Assembly: GCF_019345525.1 (NCBI RefSeq)
Contig: NZ_JAHKRA010000005.1
Coordinates: 170,975 to 234,974, forward strand
Source: Flavobacterium sp. NKUCC04_CG
Lineage (GTDB): Bacteria > Bacteroidota > Bacteroidia > Flavobacteriales > Flavobacteriaceae
Reading direction: 5' to 3'
Length of the DNA: 64,000 nucleotides
A program made the translations under genes and the position numbers. The notes beneath the pieces are model-generated. The model was not told where the DNA came from. It did no database searches and saw only the letters and a program-made list of their open reading frames with translations. Shown here in pieces: positions 1-8,605 of this stretch (positions are counted from its first letter, which is position 1; every line of letters begins with the position of its first letter).

Positions 1-158
1 AGGATTATGAAATCGGATTTAAAAATTATCCGATGCGAAAAGTGAGTCAAATCATTTCGATCCTTAAAGACATCGATTTAAAAAACAAAGGAGTAGGGGC
101 TAGTGCTTTACCACAAGGAGACTTACTAAAGGAAATGTTAGCCAAAATTTTTAATTAA
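1..158 (+). CDS. holA: DNA polymerase III delta subunit, C-terminal end (partial)
   Basis: The reading frame is open from the left edge and ends in TAA at 156-158, leaving about 51 residues. The tail, with a YPMRKVSQIIS stretch followed by GVGASALPQGDLLKEML, resembles the C-terminal helical collar domain of Bacteroidota HolA, the clamp-loader subunit that opens the sliding clamp. The small membrane gene starts 11 bases downstream, suggesting co-transcription. The nucleotide-binding-fold domains lie outside the window, so the assignment rests on tail similarity only. Confidence 0.65.
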   Translation, partial: DYEIGFKNYPMRKVSQIISILKDIDLKNKGVGASALPQGDLLKEMLAKIFN

Positions 159-169
159 TCAAGATTAGC

Positions 170-358
170 ATGAGTAAAAACTGGAATAAAAACAAAATCT
201 TGGGATGGGCAACGCTAATTATGATAGCGATGGGAATAATTTTAATTGCCTTGGGAGCCTTTATTTACAATGAAGTTTCTGGATGGGGATTTGTTGCTGT
301 GGGTGTTGGTTTCTTTGCAAACGCTTGGGTATTTAGCGCCTTAAAAGGAAGGGTGTAA
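170..358 (+). CDS. Small two-helix membrane protein (CAL67264-like)
   Basis: This 62-residue protein has a charged N-terminus (MSKNWNKNK) and two hydrophobic segments at about residues 10-33 and 38-57, so it should be an inner-membrane hairpin. It resembles a short conserved flavobacterial membrane family (named CAL67264 in some annotations) that is often found next to holA. Function is unknown. It follows holA by 11 bases and is followed by a hairpin, so it is probably the last gene of that unit. Confidence 0.7.
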   Translation: MSKNWNKNKILGWATLIMIAMGIILIALGAFIYNEVSGWGFVAVGVGFFANAWVFSALKGRV

Positions 359-379
359 ACCCAATCTAGTAGGAATATA

Positions 380-418
380 ACACAAAAGATTGGTGTATTT
401 CCAATCTTTTGTGTTTTT
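380..418. terminator. Hairpin terminator between convergent genes
   Basis: A perfect 14-bp stem (380-393 paired with 401-414) with a 7-base loop is followed by TTTT. It lies between the small membrane gene on + and the small gene on -, and could serve both. Confidence 0.8.
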
Positions 419-433
419 AATGATTTACAACAT

Positions 434-646
434 TTATATCATATCGTACTCCAGTTGATTGTGATACAATCTTATGGTACCGTTTTCCAAGGTAACCAAA
501 AGTTTTCCATGTTCTGCCCACACGGCATTTGTCACTACATCACCAATATGCATCACCATTTCAGTTCCGTCCGTATTTTTCAAGTGCACATTGGATTTAT
601 CAACGACAATAATATTGGCACTGATTAATTTTATATTAAATTCCAT
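434..646 (-). CDS. Small hypothetical protein
   Basis: From the ATG at 646 this encodes about 70 residues beginning MEFNIKLISANIIVVD. The frame extends upstream to a GTG at 661 (75 residues), but ATG is the usual start in this phylum and the GTG extension adds nothing recognisable. The sequence alternates short hydrophobic strands and turns (for example GKLLVTLENGTIRLYH), suggesting a small beta-rich fold. There is no signal peptide, no membrane segment and no motif I recognise. It faces the holA unit across a shared hairpin. Confidence 0.55.
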   Translation of the reverse strand: MEFNIKLISANIIVVDKSNVHLKNTDGTEMVMHIGDVVTNAVWAEHGKLLVTLENGTIRLYHNQLEYDMI

Positions 647-661
647 AGGTATATTTTTCAC

Positions 662-996
662 TAATTTAATTAAAAAAAGCCTACTTTAGTTAAAGAGGCT
701 TGGCAATTTTTTTAACCACTGAAAACCAGTATGTTCCCAGGGCACATCTTTCATAATTAGTTTGACAATGCCCAATTTAAGGCCACTCTAACGTTTTTTT
801 TATCCTCAAAACCGAAATCTGGCTTGATTTTTTTATGCTTAAAAAATCAATGTATAAGGCTTTATTTCCTCTGATGTGATTGTATTAAAAATCAACTATT
901 AGTAAAAGCCCCAACGGGATGATCCTATTCGCAAACGAATTGCGGTATACCTACTTAGAATAGAACTTTAAATTTCTTTTATCGCAAATAATGTGC
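662..996. other. Intergenic stretch with possible gene debris
   Basis: There is no intact gene here. On the minus strand two short frames look protein-like. One (about 757-841) reads KPDFGFEDKKNVRVALNWALSN and stops. The other (686 to about 790, a different frame) reads on through KDVPWEHTGFQWLKKLPSLFN and stops. Together they suggest the frameshifted C-terminus of a lost gene that I cannot name. A GCCCCAACGGG sequence near 908-918 resembles flavobacterial palindromic repeats but is a single copy here. Confidence 0.35.
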
Positions 997-1004
997 TAAT
1001 TTTG
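997..1004 (+). promoter_or_regulatory. -7 promoter element for ettA
   Basis: TAATTTTG matches the Bacteroidota TAnnTTTG element exactly and lies about 65 bases before the ettA ATG. I see no clear TTG -33 element, so this is a moderate call. Confidence 0.45.
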
Positions 1005-1068
1005 ATTTTTTAGAAAAGCGAATAAAAAACCATTTTAAAAAAACACATAAAAACTAATAAAACATTGT

Positions 1069-2757
1069 ATGTCAGACGATAAAAAAGTTATTTTTTCAAT
1101 GTCGAAGCTGAGTAAAACTTATTCTTCGACCAATAAACAAGTGTTGAAAGATATTTACTTAAGCTTTTTCTACGGAGCTAAGATTGGTATTTTAGGACTT
1201 AACGGTTCAGGAAAATCCTCTTTGCTTAAAATTATTGCAGGAGTTGATAAAAATTATCAAGGAGATGTAGTTTTTGCACCGGGATATACGGTGGGTTATT
1301 TAGAACAAGAGCCTATTTTAGATGAAACCAAGACCGTTATTGAAATCGTAAAGGAAGGTGCGGCAGAAATTGTAGCTGTATTGGAAGAGTTCAATAAAAT
1401 CAACGATATGTTTGGACTTCCAGAGGTTTATGAAGATGCAGATAAAATGCAAAAATTAATGGACCAACAGGCGGTTTTACAAGATAAGATCGACGCTGCT
1501 GGAGGATGGGAATTGGAAACCAAATTGGAAATTGCAATGGATGCCTTAAGAACACCAGAGCCAGATACGCCAATTAATATATTATCAGGTGGGGAGCGCA
1601 GACGTGTGGCGCTATGTCGATTGTTATTACAACAACCCGATGTTTTGTTACTAGATGAGCCTACCAACCACTTAGATGCCGAATCGGTATTGTGGTTAGA
1701 ACAACATTTACAACAATATCCAGGTACTGTTATTGCCGTAACGCATGATAGATACTTTTTGGATAATGTTGCAGGTTGGATTTTAGAACTAGACCGTGGG
1801 GAAGGAATTCCATGGAAAGGAAATTACAGTTCTTGGTTAGATCAAAAATCAACCCGTTTAAGACAAGAAGAAAAAATAGCTTCTAAACGTAGGAAAAACT
1901 TAGAACGCGAATTGGATTGGGTACGCCAAGGTGCTAAAGGACGTCAAACCAAGCAAAAAGCGCGTTTACAGAATTACGACAAATTGTTAAATGAAGATCA
2001 AAAATCTTTAGAAGAGAATCTGGAAATATACATTCCAAATGGTCCTCGTTTGGGAACTCAAGTTATTGAAGCCAAACACGTATCTAAAGCTTTTGGAGAT
2101 AAATTATTGTACGAAGATTTAAACTTCACTTTACCACAAGCGGGAATTGTTGGTATTATCGGACCCAACGGTGCTGGTAAATCAACTATTTTCAGAATGA
2201 TCATGAACGAACAAACTCCCGATTCCGGTTCTTTTGACATCGGAGAAACGGTTAAAATTGCTTATGTAGATCAATCGCATAGCAATATTGATCCAGAAAA
2301 AACCATCTGGGAGAACTTCTGTGACGGTCAGGAATTGATCATGATGGGAGGAAGACAAGTAAACTCTAGAGCTTATTTAAGCCGTTTTAATTTCGCAGGT
2401 TCTGATCAAAACAAAAAAGTAGCTACTTTGTCCGGTGGTGAGCGTAACCGTTTGCATTTAGCCATGACCTTAAAAGAAGAAGGAAACGTCTTGTTACTCG
2501 ATGAGCCTACCAACGACTTAGATGTAAATACGTTGCGTGCTTTGGAAGAAGGTTTGGATAACTTTGCCGGTTGTGCGGTAATCATTTCTCACGATAGATG
2601 GTTCCTAGATCGTGTTTGTACGCATATATTAGCGTTTGAAAACGACTCTCAAGTTTATTTCTTTGAAGGTTCCTTCTCTGAATATGAAGAAAATCGTAAA
2701 AAACGTTTTGGTGATGTAGCTCCAACACGTGTTAAATACAAAAAATTAATTCGATAG
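1069..2757 (+). CDS. ettA: Energy-dependent translational throttle protein EttA (ABC-F ATPase)
   Basis: This 562-residue protein carries two ABC ATPase domains and no membrane segment, the ABC-F layout. Domain 1 has Walker A GLNGSGKSS at about 43-51, signature LSGGE at 172-176 and Walker B LLLDEP at 192-197. Domain 2 has Walker A GPNGAGKST at about 364-372, signature LSGGE at 454-458 and Walker B LLLDEP at 475-480. The linker at about 242-330 contains the basic P-site tRNA interaction motif (RRKNLERELDWVRQGAKGRQ). Length fits EttA (about 555). Known EttA proteins bind the ribosomal E site and gate entry into elongation according to the ATP/ADP ratio. It is monocistronic, between its own promoter candidate and a strong terminator. 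Confidence 0.93.
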   Translation: MSDDKKVIFSMSKLSKTYSSTNKQVLKDIYLSFFYGAKIGILGLNGSGKSSLLKIIAGVDKNYQGDVVFAPGYTVGYLEQEPILDETKTVIEIVKEGAAEIVAVLEEFNKINDMFGLPEVYEDADKMQKLMDQQAVLQDKIDAAGGWELETKLEIAMDALRTPEPDTPINILSGGERRRVALCRLLLQQPDVLLLDEPTNHLDAESVLWLEQHLQQYPGTVIAVTHDRYFLDNVAGWILELDRGEGIPWKGNYSSWLDQKSTRLRQEEKIASKRRKNLERELDWVRQGAKGRQTKQKARLQNYDKLLNEDQKSLEENLEIYIPNGPRLGTQVIEAKHVSKAFGDKLLYEDLNFTLPQAGIVGIIGPNGAGKSTIFRMIMNEQTPDSGSFDIGETVKIAYVDQSHSNIDPEKTIWENFCDGQELIMMGGRQVNSRAYLSRFNFAGSDQNKKVATLSGGERNRLHLAMTLKEEGNVLLLDEPTNDLDVNTLRALEEGLDNFAGCAVIISHDRWFLDRVCTHILAFENDSQVYFFEGSFSEYEENRKKRFGDVAPTRVKYKKLIR

Positions 2758-2787
2758 TTATTATTGCAACTGTCGCTATATTATACT

Positions 2788-2826
2788 AAAAAGAGGTCGT
2801 TATTTGAAATACGACCTCTTTTTTTT
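2788..2826 (+). terminator. Rho-independent terminator of ettA
   Basis: AAGAGGTCGT pairs with ACGACCTCTT around a short A/T loop and is followed by an uninterrupted T run. It lies 31 bases after the ettA stop. Confidence 0.9.
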
Positions 2827-2933
2827 ATGATTAAATATCTCGAATAATACCTTTGAATCAAATACGCACAACAATTTAATACAAATCAATCTTATCGTTG
2901 ACCGCCTTGTAGTCGGATTTCTAAGGAATGTTT

Positions 2934-3100
2934 TTATTGTTGAAGCTTCAATTCTTTTAAAACTGTATTTAATAGACTATTAAACTCCTGAGGTTTTTCC
3001 AGCATGGGATAATGCCCCGTTCCCTTAATGATTACGCCGTGATAATCCTTAAAGTATTTAGTATTATTATTTATATCATGGATAGGATGTTTAATTAACT
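2934..3100 (-). pseudogene. Alpha/beta-hydrolase C-terminal remnant
   Basis: On the minus strand an open stretch of about 55 codons ends in TAA at 2934-2936. It contains HDINNNTKYFKDY, then GVIIKGTGHYPMLEKPQEF, then a terminal helix. GTGHYPMLEKP is characteristic of the catalytic-His strand and final helix of alpha/beta hydrolases. No start codon or upstream hydrolase sequence remains: the frame closes with TAG just upstream (near 3096-3100) and a different gene follows at 3131. The nucleophile elbow and most of the fold are gone, so this is a decayed gene, not a small one. Confidence 0.7.
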
Positions 3101-3130
3101 ATTTAAATAGCCGCTATGTAAACTGCCCAT

Positions 3131-3658
3131 CTAACTCAATAAAATACGGGCTTCTTCCTTAACACTAATTAGGGCAGAAGCAATAGGATTGCTATCGTTA
3201 AAAGAATGTTTAAGTAAGGCCTGACGTAAATCATTGGCATCGCGATTACTGCTTAGAGCTGCTTGCGTACGAATTTCCTGTAGCAATTTACTTTTACTGT
3301 TTCGAACGGTATTCCAAAGATTTTCGGATATGTATATTTGTTGAGATAGATTATATTCAAACTCTTGTTCTATATGTTGTACCAATAGGGTTTCATAAGC
3401 CGATTTTTCCATCGAAATTGGAGCGATTCTCACCAATAAATTTCTAAGGTCATTACGTTCTAAAAACAGCGTTAAACGTTCGTAAGCTTGTAAGCGCAAA
3501 TTAAACTTATCTTTTTCCAGATTCTGTATCGGTACCGCAATCGCATCTCGCTTGTTGTTTTGCTTAACAAATTCAGAGAAATAAAAGTAGGCGATAGCTC
3601 CAGTTACTATGGCGGGAAAGGTATAAGAAAAGGTCTCTATTAAAAAATCAAACTGCAT
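3131..3658 (-). CDS. Membrane-anchored hypothetical protein (DUF7935-like)
   Basis: This 175-residue protein has one N-terminal membrane segment at about residues 8-28 (FSYTFPAIVTGAIAYFYF) and then a soluble, charged, mainly helical domain rich in Leu, Arg and Glu (LQAYERLTLFLERNDLRNLL). It matches in style a conserved flavobacterial family of inner-membrane-anchored cytoplasmic proteins with no assigned role. It is divergent from the UvrD/PcrA helicase gene across about 130 bases. The C-terminus faces the hydrolase remnant. Function is unknown. Confidence 0.7.
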   Translation of the reverse strand: MQFDFLIETFSYTFPAIVTGAIAYFYFSEFVKQNNKRDAIAVPIQNLEKDKFNLRLQAYERLTLFLERNDLRNLLVRIAPISMEKSAYETLLVQHIEQEFEYNLSQQIYISENLWNTVRNSKSKLLQEIRTQAALSSNRDANDLRQALLKHSFNDSNPIASALISVKEEARILLS

Positions 3659-3737
3659 AAATTCAAACGGTTTTAGTATCTGTCAAAATAAGCAATATTT
3701 TACTAGATTATCAAAACTTTTTTATACAACTAAAAAC

Positions 3738-3768
3738 TTGTTATAACCACCTAGGAATAGTATTTTTG
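3738..3768 (+). promoter_or_regulatory. Promoter of the UvrD/PcrA helicase gene
   Basis: TTG at 3738-3740 and TATTTTTG at 3761-3768 are separated by 20 bases, matching the Bacteroidota -33/-7 pattern. The expected transcript start near 3774 leaves a leader of about 12 bases before the ATG at 3786. Confidence 0.65.
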
Positions 3769-3785
3769 ACCTTTGGATCGAAACT

Positions 3786-6116
3786 ATGCAAAACTATATA
3801 AGTCAATTGAATGAGGCGCAGCAAGCGCCTGTATTACAGAAAGATGGGCCAATGATTGTTATCGCTGGAGCAGGCTCGGGAAAAACCCGAGTTTTGACTT
3901 TGCGCATTGCCTATTTGATGAACCAAGGAGTCGATGCCTTTAATATACTTTCGCTAACCTTTACGAATAAGGCTGCACGAGAGATGAAAACGCGTATTTC
4001 TCAAATAGTGGGAAGTTCCGAAGCAAAGAATCTTTGGATGGGAACCTTTCACTCCGTATTTGCTAAAATATTGCGTTCAGAAGCTGATAAGTTAGGATAT
4101 CCTTCCAATTTTACCATTTATGATTCTCAAGACAGCTTGCGACTCATCGGTCAAATTATTAAAGAGATGCAATTGGATCGTGATGTATATAAGCCCAAAC
4201 AAGTATTGAGTCGCATATCCTCGTTTAAAAACAGTTTGATTACGGTTAAAGCCTATTACGACAATGCCGATTTACAAGAGGCTGATGCCATGAGTAAAAA
4301 GCCGCGTATGGGTGAGATTTACCAAAATTACGTGGACCGTTGTTTTAAATCTGGAGCGATGGACTTTGACGATTTATTATTGAAAACCAACGAACTCTTG
4401 ACGCGTTTTCCCGATGTGTTAATGAAGTATCAGGATCGTTTTCGATATATCTTGGTCGATGAGTACCAAGATACCAATCATTCACAGTACTTAATCGTTC
4501 GGGCCTTATCCGATCGTTTTCAGAATATATGTGTAGTGGGTGATGACGCTCAAAGTATCTATGCTTTTCGCGGTGCGAATATCAATAATATATTAAACTT
4601 TCAAAAGGATTACGACAACGTACAAACCTATCGTTTGGAGCAAAATTACCGATCGTCTAAAAACATTGTGGAAGCTGCAAATACCATAATCGATAAAAAT
4701 AAAGTCAAACTAGAGAAAATAGTATGGACTGCTAATGATTTTGGACCCAAAATAAAAGTACATCGTTCGTTAACCGACGGAGAAGAAGGTCGATTTGTTG
4801 CCGGAACCATTTTCGAAGAAAAAATGCGTAACCAACAAAAAAATGGTGATTTTGCCATTTTATATCGTACCAATGCCCAATCGCGCGCTATGGAGGATGC
4901 CTTGAGGAAACGCGATATTCCATACCGTATCTATGGTGGACTATCTTTCTACCAACGTAAAGAAATCAAAGATGTATTGAGTTATTTGCGTTTGGTCATC
5001 AACCCAAAAGATGAAGAAGCCTTGGTTCGTGTAATCAATTACCCTGCACGAGGTATCGGGCATACTACTATTGACAAATTGACTATTGCTGCCAATCACT
5101 ACAAGCGGTCTATTTATGAAATTATGGAACATATCGATAAGATTGACCTTAAGATTACAGCCGGGACCAAGAATAAATTGACTGATTTTGTCAATATGAT
5201 TAAGAGTTTTCAAATTTTAAATGAAAATCAAGACGCTTATTTCCTTACCGATCACGTAGCTAAAAAATCGGGTTTGGTACAAGAATTAAAAAAAGATGGT
5301 ACTCCTGAGGGAATTACCAAAATGGAAAACATAGAAGAATTACTCAACGGTATTAAAGACTTTACAGAAGGGCAAAAAGAAGTAGATGGTGCACGTGGAG
5401 CTTTAAGTGAGTTTATGGAAGATGTTGCCTTAGCAACGGATTTGGATAACGATAAGGGCGATGACGACCGAGTGGCCTTAATGACCATCCACTTAGCCAA
5501 AGGACTTGAATTCCCTACCGTTTTTTGCGTTGGAATGGAAGAAGACCTATTTCCGAGCGCCATGAGTATGAGTACACGTAGTGAATTGGAAGAGGAGCGA
5601 AGACTGTTTTATGTAGCCTTAACACGTGCCGAACATCAGGCTTATTTGACTTATGCCCAATCGCGTTACCGCTGGGGGAAATTGGTAGATAGTGAGCCAT
5701 CTCGTTTTATTGAAGAAATCGATTCACAATATTTGGAGTATTTAACCCCTACAGAAACGAATTATCGATACAAATCGCGTATTAATAGCGATATTTTTGG
5801 CGATGTAGACAAATCGAAATTACGCCAACAAAAACCAGAAAGCGGTACACCGCCAAGCAATCTACCACAGCAAGATAAGGTAGATTATAATATTCGTAGA
5901 TTAAAACCGATGCCTTCTAACGCAATGCTTTCAGCCAAATCAGCTGTAGATTATGGCTTAGAAGTTGGGCAAATTGTCATGCACGAACGTTTTGGAAAAG
6001 GACAAATTGTAAACCTAGAAGGTGCCGGTGCAGATAAAAAGGCAGAAATCAAATTTGATGTAGGCGGGCTAAAAAAATTACTACTGAGATTTGCAAAATT
6101 GCAAATTTTAGGTTAA
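3786..6116 (+). CDS. pcrA: UvrD/PcrA-type ATP-dependent 3'-5' DNA helicase
   Basis: This 776-residue superfamily 1A helicase has Walker A AGAGSGKT at about 27-34, the GTFHS motif near 90, motif II DEYQD near 225 and GDDAQSIYAFRGA shortly after. Near the C-terminus it has LMTIHLAKGLEFPTVF and VALTRAEHQAYL (motifs V/VI). The last 55 residues (VGQIVMHERFGKGQIV onward) form the small Tudor-like domain that PcrA and UvrD use for RNA polymerase contact. The family unwinds DNA in nucleotide excision and mismatch repair and removes recombinase filaments or stalled RNA polymerase. Length is slightly above E. coli UvrD (720). The YrdC-family gene follows by 28 bases. PcrA and UvrD cannot be separated by sequence here. 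Confidence 0.93.
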   Translation: MQNYISQLNEAQQAPVLQKDGPMIVIAGAGSGKTRVLTLRIAYLMNQGVDAFNILSLTFTNKAAREMKTRISQIVGSSEAKNLWMGTFHSVFAKILRSEADKLGYPSNFTIYDSQDSLRLIGQIIKEMQLDRDVYKPKQVLSRISSFKNSLITVKAYYDNADLQEADAMSKKPRMGEIYQNYVDRCFKSGAMDFDDLLLKTNELLTRFPDVLMKYQDRFRYILVDEYQDTNHSQYLIVRALSDRFQNICVVGDDAQSIYAFRGANINNILNFQKDYDNVQTYRLEQNYRSSKNIVEAANTIIDKNKVKLEKIVWTANDFGPKIKVHRSLTDGEEGRFVAGTIFEEKMRNQQKNGDFAILYRTNAQSRAMEDALRKRDIPYRIYGGLSFYQRKEIKDVLSYLRLVINPKDEEALVRVINYPARGIGHTTIDKLTIAANHYKRSIYEIMEHIDKIDLKITAGTKNKLTDFVNMIKSFQILNENQDAYFLTDHVAKKSGLVQELKKDGTPEGITKMENIEELLNGIKDFTEGQKEVDGARGALSEFMEDVALATDLDNDKGDDDRVALMTIHLAKGLEFPTVFCVGMEEDLFPSAMSMSTRSELEEERRLFYVALTRAEHQAYLTYAQSRYRWGKLVDSEPSRFIEEIDSQYLEYLTPTETNYRYKSRINSDIFGDVDKSKLRQQKPESGTPPSNLPQQDKVDYNIRRLKPMPSNAMLSAKSAVDYGLEVGQIVMHERFGKGQIVNLEGAGADKKAEIKFDVGGLKKLLLRFAKLQILG

Positions 6117-6144
6117 CTTATAGGATGAATAAACACGGAATATT

Positions 6145-6765
6145 ATGGCGAAATTTATTAAAATTTATCCCGATAACCCCAATGCAAAAGAGATTGCAAA
6201 GGTAGTAACTGTGCTGCGAAATGGCGGTCTTGTGATCTATCCGACCGATACTGTTTACGGTTTGGGATGCGATATTACCAATACTAAAGCACTGGAAAAA
6301 ATAGCGCGAATCAAAGGAATTAAGTTAGACAAGGCCAATTTTTCATTTGTTTGCCACGATTTGAGCAATATATCCGATTATGTTAAACAAATAGAAACAG
6401 CCACTTTTAAAATTCTAAAACGCAGTTTACCTGGTCCATACACTTTTATTCTTCCGGGTAATAATAATTTACCTAAGGAGTTTAAAAAGAAGAAAACAGT
6501 AGGTATTCGTGTTCCCGATAACAGTATCGCTTTGGAACTGGTTCGACAATTGGGAAATCCCATTGTATCGACTTCCATTTACGATGAAGATACCTTAGTT
6601 GAATATACCACCGATCCCGAATTGATCTTTGAAAAATGGCAAAATATCGTCGATGTAGTTATTGACGGCGGATTTGGAGATAATCAACCTTCAACCATTA
6701 TAGACTTATCTGGTCCTGAACCCGAAGTTATCAGAGAAGGTAAAGGAAGTATTGATATTTTCTAG
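6145..6765 (+). CDS. Sua5/YciO/YrdC family protein, probable threonylcarbamoyl-AMP synthase
   Basis: This 206-residue protein spans the full YrdC domain: GGLVIYPTDTVYGLGCD at about 28-44, then KGIKLDKANFSFVCHD, then LPGPYTFILPG and VGIRVPDN. In this family TsaC/Sua5 members make threonylcarbamoyl-AMP from Thr, bicarbonate and ATP for tRNA t6A37. YciO members are close relatives of weaker or different activity. Length and the missing C-terminal Sua5 domain fit either TsaC or YciO, so I withhold a symbol. It follows the helicase gene closely and is probably co-transcribed. Confidence 0.85.
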   Translation: MAKFIKIYPDNPNAKEIAKVVTVLRNGGLVIYPTDTVYGLGCDITNTKALEKIARIKGIKLDKANFSFVCHDLSNISDYVKQIETATFKILKRSLPGPYTFILPGNNNLPKEFKKKKTVGIRVPDNSIALELVRQLGNPIVSTSIYDEDTLVEYTTDPELIFEKWQNIVDVVIDGGFGDNQPSTIIDLSGPEPEVIREGKGSIDIF

Positions 6766-6775
6766 AAAATAAAAG

Positions 6776-6802
6776 TAACCGTCTCACAACTCGAGACGGT
6801 TA
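6776..6802. terminator. Hairpin after the YrdC-family gene
   Basis: TAACCGTCTC pairs with GAGACGGTTA around a 7-base loop. No T run follows, so it may be a weak terminator or an RNA 3'-end stabiliser. Confidence 0.45.
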
Positions 6803-7130
6803 AATAACCCTTTCACCATCACATCGGCACATCTTTTAGTAAGTAGCCCTAATTCATGCTATTAAGTCACTTTGTTTTATCATTAAAATTAGTTTTAAGG
6901 TATTCTTAGCACGATTTAGTCCATACAATCAATAGTGAATATAGGGTTTTATCAGATTTTAAATACCGGAAAAACCGACTATAAAAAATCCAAAGTTTAC
7001 AAGGCACTACTTTTCTAATGTTGGAAGCAAGTTTTACGTTTTTTATAAAAAATTACATCTAGTCGATTGGTATTTAGCACATTTCACTTGGCATCTGGTT
7101 ACTTTCAAACACTGGTATTATAATTTAGCC
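6803..7130. other. Intergenic region, no recognisable gene
   Basis: About 330 AT-rich bases with stop codons in all frames. I found no repeat, RNA motif or convincing remnant here. Confidence 0.5.
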
Positions 7131-7253
7131 TCAACAATGGAACAACTCCCTGATTCGTGCGCATAATAAAACTGCGAATACGGAAATTAAAACGACTAAG
7201 ATGGTTGCAAAAAAAATGGCAAAACAATAGATTACTTCCCTAAATAGAAACAT
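7131..7253 (-). CDS. Candidate 40-residue membrane micropeptide
   Basis: An ATG-started minus-strand frame of 41 codons encodes MFLFREVIYC followed by about 22 consecutive hydrophobic residues (FAIFFATILVVLISVFAVLL) and a short charged tail (CARIRELFHC). One transmembrane helix flanked by charges is a common micropeptide design. I see no clear promoter, and the start lies about 50 bases from the sucC -7 element on the opposite strand. It could be chance in AT-rich DNA. The frame and composition are seen directly; expression is inference. Confidence 0.25.
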   Translation of the reverse strand: MFLFREVIYCFAIFFATILVVLISVFAVLLCARIRELFHC

Positions 7254-7304
7254 TCAAAAAACAGATAAGTAGTAAAAATATTAGGCTTTTCCATTGAAGT
7301 TTGT

Positions 7305-7312
7305 TATTTTTG
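7305..7312 (+). promoter_or_regulatory. -7 promoter element for sucC
   Basis: TATTTTTG matches TAnnTTTG, 36 bases before the sucC ATG. The -33 region (TTAGG near 7281) is only a weak match. Confidence 0.5.
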
Positions 7313-7348
7313 TAATCAGTTTATATTTAAAGCTAAACATATTTCACT

Positions 7349-8542
7349 ATGAATTTACACGAATTTCAAGGTAAACAAATATTAGCAAGTTACGGAGTAA
7401 GAGTACAACGTGGCTATGTTGCTAACAATGCGGAAGAAGCGGTTGAAAAAGCAAAACAATTAACGGAAGAAACAGGTACTTCTTGGTACGTGATCAAAGC
7501 TCAAATCCACGCAGGTGGACGCGGTAAAGGTGGAGGCGTTAAATTGGCTAAAAATTTAGATCAAGTAAAAGAAATTGCTGGTCAAATTATTGGTATGGAC
7601 TTAATTACTCCGCAAACTCCCCCACAAGGTAAAAAAGTAAACCGCGTTTTAGTAGCTGAAGATGTTTATTACCCTGGAGCAAGCGAACCATCTGAATTTT
7701 ATATGTCTGTATTATTAGACCGTTCAAATGGACGTAACATGATTATGTATTCTACTGAAGGTGGTATGGATATCGAAGATGTTGCTGAAAACACACCGCA
7801 TTTAATTTTTAAAGAAGAAGTAGATCCTAGTGTAGGACTTCAAGGATTTCAAGCAAGAAGAATTGCTTTTAACTTAGGTCTTTCTGGAAACGCTTTTAAA
7901 GAAATGGTTAAATTCGTTGATGCACTTTACAATGCTTATGTTGGAAGTGATTCATCTATGTTTGAAATTAACCCGGTATTAAAAACATCTGATGATAAAA
8001 TTTTAGCTGTTGATGCTAAAGTTTCTTTAGATGACAATGCTCTTTACAGACAAAAAGAATATGCTGATATGCGTGATATCTCTGAGGAAAACCCAATAGA
8101 GGTAGAAGCAAAAGAAGTAGGTTTAAACTATGTTGATTTAGATGGTACTGTTGGATGTATGGTAAACGGAGCTGGTTTGGCGATGGCTACTATGGATTTA
8201 ATTAAATATGCCGGTTTTGAACCAGCTAACTTCTTGGACGTAGGTGGAACTGCAGATGCTAAACGTGTTGAAACGGCTTTCCGCATTATCTTAAAAGATC
8301 CAAATGTTAAAGCAATTTTGATTAACATTTTTGGAGGAATCGTTCGTTGTGACCGTGTTGCTCAAGGTGTTGTTGACGCTTATAAAAACATGGGAGACAC
8401 TATTAAAGTGCCAATCATTGTACGTCTTCAAGGTACCAATGCAGAAATTGCAAAAGAATTAATCGATAACTCAGGTATGCCAATTTTATCTGCAGTAGAA
8501 TTTCAAGAAGCTGCTGACCAAGTTAAAGCTGCTTTATCTTAA
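7349..8542 (+). CDS. sucC: Succinyl-CoA synthetase (ADP-forming) beta subunit
   Basis: This 397-residue protein has the N-terminal ATP-grasp domain (MNLHEFQGKQILASYG, then KAQIHAGGRGKGGGVK near 50-65 that binds nucleotide). The C-terminal CoA-ligase domain contains DVGGTADAKRVETAF and the conserved INIFGGIVRCDRVAQG at about 328-343. It forms the SucCD complex that converts succinyl-CoA to succinate with ATP formation in the TCA cycle. sucD is not adjacent, so the two subunits are encoded apart, which is common in Bacteroidota. It is monocistronic with its own promoter and terminator. Length matches the family (about 390). Confidence 0.96.
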   Translation: MNLHEFQGKQILASYGVRVQRGYVANNAEEAVEKAKQLTEETGTSWYVIKAQIHAGGRGKGGGVKLAKNLDQVKEIAGQIIGMDLITPQTPPQGKKVNRVLVAEDVYYPGASEPSEFYMSVLLDRSNGRNMIMYSTEGGMDIEDVAENTPHLIFKEEVDPSVGLQGFQARRIAFNLGLSGNAFKEMVKFVDALYNAYVGSDSSMFEINPVLKTSDDKILAVDAKVSLDDNALYRQKEYADMRDISEENPIEVEAKEVGLNYVDLDGTVGCMVNGAGLAMATMDLIKYAGFEPANFLDVGGTADAKRVETAFRIILKDPNVKAILINIFGGIVRCDRVAQGVVDAYKNMGDTIKVPIIVRLQGTNAEIAKELIDNSGMPILSAVEFQEAADQVKAALS

Positions 8543-8561
8543 TCGATAAACTATTATATTT

Positions 8562-8594
8562 AAAAAGCCCAAATCTTATGATTTGGGCTTTTTT
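8562..8594 (+). terminator. Terminator of sucC
   Basis: AAAAAGCCCAAAT pairs with ATTTGGGCTTTTTT around a 6-base loop. It begins 19 bases after the sucC stop. Confidence 0.9.
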
Positions 8595-8605
8595 ATTTAT
8601 TATAT

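Noticed and set aside
5252..5563. Minus-strand open frame inside the helicase gene
   Set aside because: It is a shadow of the plus-strand coding sequence with no family match.
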